From: ZAX-1 sp046533095 | GTDB taxonomy: Bacteria > Bacillota > Clostridia > Lachnospirales > Lachnospiraceae | Length of the DNA stretch: 64,000 bases | Direction: 5' to 3' | Assembly (NCBI GenBank): GCA_046533095.1 | Contig: JAJQRA010000040.1 | Coordinates: 50,450-114,449 of the forward strand | Shown: positions 59,923 to 64,000 of the stretch, piece by piece | How positions within the stretch are numbered: position 1 is the stretch's first letter | Layout: the number at the start of each line of letters is the position of its first letter | Program-made: the position numbers and the translations under genes | Notes under the pieces: model-generated | Database searches by the model: none | What the model was told of the DNA's origin: nothing | Seen by the model: the letters and a program-made list of their open reading frames with translations, nothing else

Positions 59923-60609
59923 TTATTTTTTTATCGTTTTTACGGTTTCCTTGATTGTAATTAGTGATTTCTTAGGTCCTGGTACGGCACCTTTCACCAA
60001 AAGCAAATTTTTCTCGGCGTCAACCCTTACAATTTCCAAATTTTGAACTGTAATCTGCTTGCAGCCCATATGTCCCGGCATTTTCTTTCCCTTAAACACT
60101 TTGCTCGGGCTTGAACAAGCACCATTAGAACCGGCGTGGCGATGGAATTTAGATCCATGGGTCATCGGTCCTCTAGACTGATTGTGCCGTTTAATGGCAC
60201 CCTGAAAACCTTTTCCTTTAGAGATTGCAGTTGCATCTATCTTATCGCCCTCTACAAAAATATCCGCTTTAATTTCATCGGCAAGCTTAAAATCAGCTGA
60301 ATTTTCAAGTTTAAACTCTCTTAAAAAACGCTTGCTTGTTACACCCGCCTTTGTAAAATGCCCTTTTTCCGGCCTGTTGACACCATGCCTGTTTCTAATT
60401 TCTTTCTTTCCAGTGGCATCCTTGTTCACAATCTTTTCTTTCTTGTCGACAAAACCGACCTGTACTGCACTGTATCCATCATTTTCCGCAGTTTTAATCT
60501 GTGTTACAACACATGGCCCTGCCTCTAATACAGTCACCGGAATCAATACCCCATCCACACTAAAGATTTGAGTCATTCCGACTTTTGTTGCTAATATTGC
60601 TTTTTTCAT
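59923..60609 (-). CDS. rplC: 50S ribosomal protein L3
   Basis: The start at 60609 (MKKAILATKVGMTQIFSVDG) has AGGAGG 9 bases upstream; the longer frame adds 21 unsupported residues. The 228-residue protein contains AVQVGFVDKKEKIVNKDATG and the peptidyl-transferase-centre loop GKGFQGAIKRHNQSRGPMTH, then GACSSPSKVFKGKKMPGHMG. It starts 50S assembly. A 289-base gap separates it from rpsJ, larger than usual and filled in part by copies of the rpsJ 3' end. Confidence 0.97.
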   Translation of the reverse strand: MKKAILATKVGMTQIFSVDGVLIPVTVLEAGPCVVTQIKTAENDGYSAVQVGFVDKKEKIVNKDATGKKEIRNRHGVNRPEKGHFTKAGVTSKRFLREFKLENSADFKLADEIKADIFVEGDKIDATAISKGKGFQGAIKRHNQSRGPMTHGSKFHRHAGSNGACSSPSKVFKGKKMPGHMGCKQITVQNLEIVRVDAEKNLLLVKGAVPGPKKSLITIKETVKTIKK

Positions 60610-60845
60610 TCTCTTACCTCCTGTTAACCAATCATTCTTTTCTTGATTGGCATAATCTACAGCGGAACGCATATCATTGCGTTCATCCTAGAACAGTCGC
60701 GATAAGCAGAGTCAGTGGCTTTTCGCGGATACACTCTGCGACCTGCCATTTCACATATCCAACTCTGCAATATCTATATCTAACCCTTCAGGATAACTTT
60801 TTCTAACTAAACTTTCAAGCATCATATCAAACTATCCGTTATCAT

Positions 60846-60914
60846 TGCTAACTGCTTGCTTTTGCTTCATTCGCCTTGCTGCCTACTTTTGCTTCAGCCT
60901 AGCTGCTTGCTTTG
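60846..60914 (-). repeat. Duplicated 3' end of rpsJ
   Basis: The coding end (CAAAGCAAGCAGCTAG, encoding KASS and stop) recurs 50 bases downstream as AAAAGCAAGCAGTTAG, again reading KASS and stop. A more diverged unit (AAAAGTAGGCAGCAAGGC) lies between. Confidence 0.65.
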
Positions 60915-61237
60915 TTTTCTTTCTTTTCTTTCATCTTGATATCAATATAAACACCTGCCGGCATTTCTAGTCTGGATAATGCATCTACCGTCTTCTGGGT
61001 TGGTGTAATAATATCAATGAGCCGTTTGTGGGTCCTTTGCTCAAACTGTTCTCTGGAATCTTTGTACTTGTGAACTGCCCGAAGTATCGTAATAATTTCC
61101 TTCTTCGTTGGAAGTGGTACCGGTCCGCTCACCTGTGATCCATTTTTCTTTACCGTTTCGATAATCTTTTTAGCAGACGCATCTACGAGCTGATGGTCGT
61201 ATGCCTTTAATGTGATTCTCATTACTTGACTTGCCAT
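60899..61237 (-). CDS. rpsJ: 30S ribosomal protein S10 (NusE)
   Basis: The 112-residue protein reads MASQVMRITLKAYDHQLVDA, SAKKIIETVKKNGSQVSGPV, PLPTKKEIITILRAVHKYKD, SREQFEQRTHKRLIDIITPT and QKTVDALSRLEMPAGVYIDI, complete S10, with a charged tail KMKEKKENKASS a few residues longer than usual. GGAGG precedes the ATG. S10 also serves in transcription antitermination with NusB. It is the first gene of the S10 operon, behind a leader of about 230 bases. Confidence 0.97.
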   Translation of the reverse strand: MASQVMRITLKAYDHQLVDASAKKIIETVKKNGSQVSGPVPLPTKKEIITILRAVHKYKDSREQFEQRTHKRLIDIITPTQKTVDALSRLEMPAGVYIDIKMKEKKENKASS

Positions 61238-61466
61238 AAAAAAAGTCGCCTCCTTTTCGCACTTTACATCAGTACGACAAGCGGTGACTGTACACTCTCC
61301 CGTGTGTATCCTAAAGATTCAAATCCCACACGTTGTTTCTACTCTTCGGTAGACCTATGTTTGTAGTACAGTGACTTGTCGCCAGTTTCCTAACTTGACA
61401 TTCGCTCTGCGGAAAACCTACCCTATAGGTAGCAACCTCACACTTCACAGCTATCATGCCACAGCA
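61238..61466 (-). ncRNA. S10 operon leader (candidate ribosomal leader RNA)
   Basis: The transcript from the 61.47-kb promoter to rpsJ would have about 230 untranslated bases. It has conserved-looking words I associate with clostridial rpsJ leaders (GTCAAGTTAGGAAACTGGCG, ACAAGTCACTGTACTACAAA, CATAGGTCTACCGAAGAGTA, AACAACGTGTGGGATTTGAA) and several short stems. A 134-codon open frame across it is not credible as a gene. An L4-type autoregulatory leader is likely but not proven. Confidence 0.5.
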
Positions 61467-61472
61467 ATATTT

Positions 61473-61501
61473 AGTATACAGGACTATTCCAGATATTGCA
61501 A
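61473..61501 (-). promoter_or_regulatory. Promoter of the S10-spc-alpha operon
   Basis: TTGCAA (61501-61496) and TATACT (61478-61473) on the minus strand with a 17-base spacer. An AT-rich stretch of A- and T-tracts lies just upstream, as in strong UP-element promoters. Confidence 0.75.
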
Positions 61502-61934
61502 GCTTTTTTTCTGCTTTTTTGCATTTTTTCGTATAGGCAAATTTTAATAAATTCTCAGATAAAATTATGATTCTCCTTCTATATAAAACATCATGAGCCT
61601 TACTAGCGAAACTATAAGGAAGGCAGTGAGTCATAACAATTGGACATTCTGCTACGAGCACTCTGTATGATTGCAACGCATTGATATTTGCATCGACATT
61701 TTCATTGACATTCATTATTTATTTTACATTGTATCAAACTGTTGAAAATGCTATAATGTTTCGTGACATGTATAAATTGATTATGTATAAATTGATTATG
61801 CAAGAAGTACAACTGAATCCTTATCGTATAGCAATAGATTTCTGCCAAGCACTATAAGAAATTTTATAAAGGAAATTTTTTTATTAAACCTGGATTAAAC
61901 AAAAATTCCTGTGATGATAGAAAGGTATAACATA

Positions 61935-62813
61935 ATGTGGATAGCTGATAATTGGAAAGACTATGAAGTAATTGACTGTTCAAAAGGAGAGAAATTAGAG
62001 CGATGGAACAACTATATATTAGTAAGGCCTGATCCTCAAGTCATTTGGGACACACCGCAAACGCAACAAGGCTGGGTAAAGCATCATGGGCATTACCATC
62101 GTAGCAACAAAGGCGGTGGTGATTGGGAATTCTTTGATCTACCCCCGCAATGGACGATCCAATATAAACTTCCATCTAGCCATAACCTTACTTTTCACCT
62201 TAAACCGTTTAAGTTTAAACATACCGGTCTTTTCCCGGAACAAGCGGTAAACTGGGACTGGTTTTGCAAAAAAATACAAAATGCGAAAAAACCTGTAAAC
62301 ATTTTAAACCTATTTGCATATACCGGAGGTGCTACCATAGCCGCCGCCGCTGCCGGTGCCCATGTGACCCACGTAGATGCATCGAAAGGAATGGTTTCAT
62401 GGGCAAAAGAAAATGCTGCCAGTTCTGATCTATCCGCTGCGCCAATTCGTTGGATCGTGGATGATTGTGTAAAATTTGTAGAACGTGAAATACGCCGGAA
62501 GAATCATTATGATGCAATTATTATGGATCCGCCCTCTTACGGAAGAGGTCCAAATGGAGAAATTTGGAAAATAGAAGATAAAATTCATCCTTTGTTGAAA
62601 CTATGTAGACAGATTTTATCCAATCAACCATTGTTTTTTCTGCTAAATTCCTATACTACCGGGCTACAGCCTGCCGTGCTTTCCTATTTATTAGAAACAG
62701 AACTTGGAAAATTTCATGGAATAGTAGAATCTCAGGAAATAGGGCTTATTGTTTCCTCTAATCATTTAGTGCTTCCTTGTGGATCTAGTGGGCGATGGGA
62801 AAACAGCCCTTAA
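61935..62813 (+). CDS. Class I SAM-dependent methyltransferase, RlmI/RlmK-like
   Basis: The ATG at 61935 (MWIADNWKDYEVIDCSKGEK) has AGAAAGGT 8 bases upstream. The 292-residue protein lacks a clear PUA domain; it has an N-terminal beta-rich part, then the Rossmann fold: motif I VNILNLFAYTGGATIAAAAA near 125, HVDASKGMVSWAKENAA near 150, and DPPSYGRGPNGEIWKIEDKI near 205 (DPPSY catalytic motif). This group methylates cytosine or guanine in 23S rRNA; specificity cannot be told here. The gene is divergent from the S10 operon. Confidence 0.8.
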   Translation: MWIADNWKDYEVIDCSKGEKLERWNNYILVRPDPQVIWDTPQTQQGWVKHHGHYHRSNKGGGDWEFFDLPPQWTIQYKLPSSHNLTFHLKPFKFKHTGLFPEQAVNWDWFCKKIQNAKKPVNILNLFAYTGGATIAAAAAGAHVTHVDASKGMVSWAKENAASSDLSAAPIRWIVDDCVKFVEREIRRKNHYDAIIMDPPSYGRGPNGEIWKIEDKIHPLLKLCRQILSNQPLFFLLNSYTTGLQPAVLSYLLETELGKFHGIVESQEIGLIVSSNHLVLPCGSSGRWENSP

Positions 62814-62931
62814 AGTGTGCATTCTGCAATGCATTGCAGAGCAAGAACCTCTTGGCACTAAGGGACAGTTCCTAAGATGTTGATGCATAGAATGAACTTA
62901 AATACACAGCTCATTAATTTTTATAACATAT

Positions 62932-62974
62932 AAAAGACATTGCAATCTTGATTTCTCAAACTGCAATGTCTTTT
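62932..62974 (-). terminator. Terminator of the tRNA cluster
   Basis: On the minus strand AAAAGACATTGCA (62974-62962) pairs with TGCAATGTCTTTT (62944-62932), with a T-run inside the second arm. It follows the last tRNA gene by three bases. Confidence 0.8.
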
Positions 62975-62976
62975 CC

Positions 62977-63050
62977 CGTGCGTGAGAGGATTCGAACCCC
63001 CGGCCTTCTGGTCCGTAGCCAGACGCTCTATCCAGCTGAGCTACACGCAC
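62977..63050 (-). tRNA. tRNA-Arg(ACG)
   Basis: Cloverleaf with acceptor GTGCGTG/CACGCAC, D-arm AGCTCAGCTGGATAGAGC, anticodon loop CTACGGA and T-loop GGTTCGAATCC. CCA is not encoded. Confidence 0.95.
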
Positions 63051-63078
63051 ACGTATTTTATTTTCATAAAATACGAAA

Positions 63079-63162
63079 TGCCGGCGACCGGAATCGAACC
63101 GGTACGATGTTGCCACCACAGGATTTTAAGTCCTGCGCGTCTGCCAGTTCCGCCACGCCGGC
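63079..63162 (-). tRNA. tRNA-Leu(TAA)
   Basis: Type II tRNA of 84 bases with a long variable arm; acceptor GCCGGCG/CGCCGGC, anticodon stem CAGGA/TCCTG with loop CTTAAAA, T-loop GGTTCGATTCC. Confidence 0.95.
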
Positions 63163-63201
63163 ATTGCAATCTACTACTCTATAAATTTATAGTAGATTAT
63201 A

Positions 63202-63274
63202 TGGGACCTACAGGGCTCGAACCTGTGACATTCTGCTTGTAAGGCAGACGCTCTCCCAGCTGAGCTAAGATCCC
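63202..63274 (-). tRNA. tRNA-Val(TAC)
   Basis: Acceptor GGGATCT/AGGTCCC, D-arm AGCTCAGCTGGGAGAGC, anticodon stem TCTGC/GCAGA with loop CTTACAA, T-loop GGTTCGAGCCC. Confidence 0.95.
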
Positions 63275-63323
63275 AAGGAACATACTTATTTCATTTCTTT
63301 TACGAACATTATGTGTTCATAAA

Positions 63324-63397
63324 CGACCCAAATGGGACTCGAACCCACGACCTCCGCCGTGACAGGGCGGCGCTCTAACCAACTGAGCCATTGGGCC
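63324..63397 (-). tRNA. tRNA-Asp(GTC)
   Basis: Acceptor GGCCCAA/TTGGGTC, anticodon stem CCGCC/GGCGG with loop CTGTCAC, T-loop GGTTCGAGTCC, discriminator G. Confidence 0.95.
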
Positions 63398-63461
63398 TAA
63401 TTAAAAATACCTAATACAAAACAATTATTTCTATGAACATTCCTGTTCATTATTCTGTGAG

Positions 63462-63535
63462 TGGACCTTCGGGGACTCGAACCCAGGACCGACCGGTTAT
63501 GAGCCGGTTGCTCTAACCAACTGAGCTAAAGGTCC
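63462..63535 (-). tRNA. tRNA with CAT anticodon (Met or Ile2)
   Basis: Acceptor GGACCTT/AAGGTCC, anticodon stem ACCGG/CCGGT with loop CTCATAA, T-loop GGTTCGAGTCC. The acceptor and D-arm (TTTAGCTCAGTTGGTTAGAG) resemble both elongator Met and lysidine-modified Ile2 tRNAs, and the sequence alone does not decide. It is not an initiator tRNA, since the first acceptor pair is matched and the GGG/CCC anticodon stem is absent. Confidence 0.9.
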
Positions 63536-63573
63536 AAGTAAATAATATTATCACAATATAATTGTTTTATATA

Positions 63574-63646
63574 AGCCGATGATCGGACTCGAACCGATAA
63601 CCTGCTGATTACAAATCAGCTGCTCTGCCAATTGAGCCACATCGGC
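63574..63646 (-). tRNA. tRNA-Thr(TGT)
   Basis: Acceptor GCCGATG/CATCGGC, D-arm GGCTCAATTGGCAGAGC, anticodon stem GCTGA/TCAGC with loop TTTGTAA, T-loop GGTTCGAGTCC. Confidence 0.95.
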
Positions 63647-63669
63647 ATATTATATCATTCACTATCTAA

Positions 63670-63741
63670 TGACTCCTACGGGAATTGAACCCGTGTTACC
63701 GCCGTGAAAGGGCGATGTCTTAACCGCTTGACCAAGGAGCC
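63670..63741 (-). tRNA. tRNA-Glu(TTC)
   Basis: Acceptor GGCTCCT/AGGAGTC, anticodon loop CTTTCAC on stem CGCC/GGCG, T-loop GGTTCAATTCC. Confidence 0.95.
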
Positions 63742-63787
63742 GAAAGGCAAATGGGCATCTCCTAAATTCCCCATAGCATAGAGAAAG

Positions 63788-63859
63788 CTCCCCGAGTAGG
63801 GCTCGAACCTACAACCCCACGGTTAACAGCCGTGTGCTCTACCATTGAGCTATCGAGGA
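63788..63859 (-). tRNA. tRNA-Asn(GTT)
   Basis: Acceptor TCCTCGA/TCGGGGA, anticodon stem CACGG/CCGTG with loop CTGTTAA, T-loop GGTTCGAGCCC. It is the first tRNA after the 23S rRNA end. Confidence 0.95.
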
Positions 63860-63972
63860 CTGTGGTGTTTCCTTTTTTGGTTTAGTGGCTGTGGTATCTA
63901 TTTATGCCATGTACCTTCAAAAGCCCACACAGGTCCGAGAAGACGCCTATCCTTTTACTGCTTTCCATTCGT

Positions 63973-64000
63973 TGGTCAAGCCCTCGACCGATTAGTAGCA
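63973..64000 (-). rRNA. rrl: 23S rRNA, 3' end (partial)
   Basis: The last 28 bases on the minus strand read TGCTACTAATCGGTCGAGGG then CTTGACCA, the conserved 3' end of 23S rRNA that pairs with its 5' end. The rest lies beyond the window. About 110 bases separate it from tRNA-Asn; no 5S rRNA is seen there. Confidence 0.8.

Noticed and set aside
61311..61715. Minus-strand 134-codon frame before rpsJ
   Set aside because: It spans the S10 promoter and leader RNA, has no ribosome-binding site, and resembles no family.
63860..63972. 5S rRNA between 23S and tRNA-Asn
   Set aside because: No match to the conserved CCGAAC and loop motifs of 5S could be found in either strand.

Overview
The window looks like a chromosomal segment of a low-GC, spore-forming Clostridia. 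Lachnospiraceae is the best guess. The signs are a classic S10-spc-alpha ribosomal operon with infA, rpmJ and a KOW protein between map and rpsM, an extended L17, a SPOCS/LysM spore-envelope protein, a Veg homologue, and DUF6440 and DUF4275 proteins. These assignments rest on recognising families by eye; no database was searched.

Region 1 (about 1-11.1 kb, accessory). A double-glycine-leader peptide gene (56-433), a HlyD-type export adaptor (2080-3213) and a membrane-anchored Big_2 protein (3271-4524) suggest peptide or bacteriocin export. They are mixed with small membrane proteins and many broken genes: a frameshifted GyrI-like copy, a transposase stump, an ABC ATPase fused by deletion to a permease fragment, a frameshifted M50 protease and an inverted partial duplication. 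Genes at 2.1-4.5 kb are visibly richer in GC than their neighbours.

Region 2 (about 11.7-21.8 kb). A minus-strand operon encodes a GlcD-like FAD oxidase that resembles alkyl-DHAP synthase, EtfB, EtfA, a second GlcD-like oxidase, a YcxB-like membrane protein, a BCCT transporter and a GlpP-type antiterminator. An MFS transporter is divergently transcribed. Each of the two divergent promoters has a near-consensus TTGACA/17/TATNAT structure and is followed by a strong leader terminator before the first gene. This suggests that the whole unit is an antitermination-controlled catabolic system of unknown substrate. It is the best candidate here for an undescribed system.

Region 3 (about 21.8-43.7 kb). 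Mostly chromosomal housekeeping genes: a PNPOx-like protein, ROK glucokinase, Vsr, a dead Dam-type methylase, YjbQ, an FMN reductase, the SPOCS/LysM protein, a dead IS3-family element, Veg, a Y-family polymerase, a heterodimeric ABC exporter, a parvulin lipoprotein, Mfd, Pth and a GlmU-like nucleotidyltransferase.

Region 4 (44-61.5 kb). The ribosomal operon runs on the minus strand from a promoter at 61.5 kb (rpsJ) to rplQ and a terminator at 43.87 kb. It also carries secY, adk, map, the KOW gene, infA, rpmJ and rpoA.

Region 5 (61.9-64 kb). A plus-strand SAM methyltransferase, then eight minus-strand tRNA genes placed directly downstream of a 23S rRNA 3' end at the window edge, with no 5S gene between.

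Two features recur across the window. One is an interspersed element of about 100 bp built of three hairpins, with three fuller and two partial copies, one of them inside the ribosomal operon. The other is a striking number of short tandem or near-tandem duplications with periods of 27-74 bp, several of which repeat the 3' end of a gene just past its stop codon.
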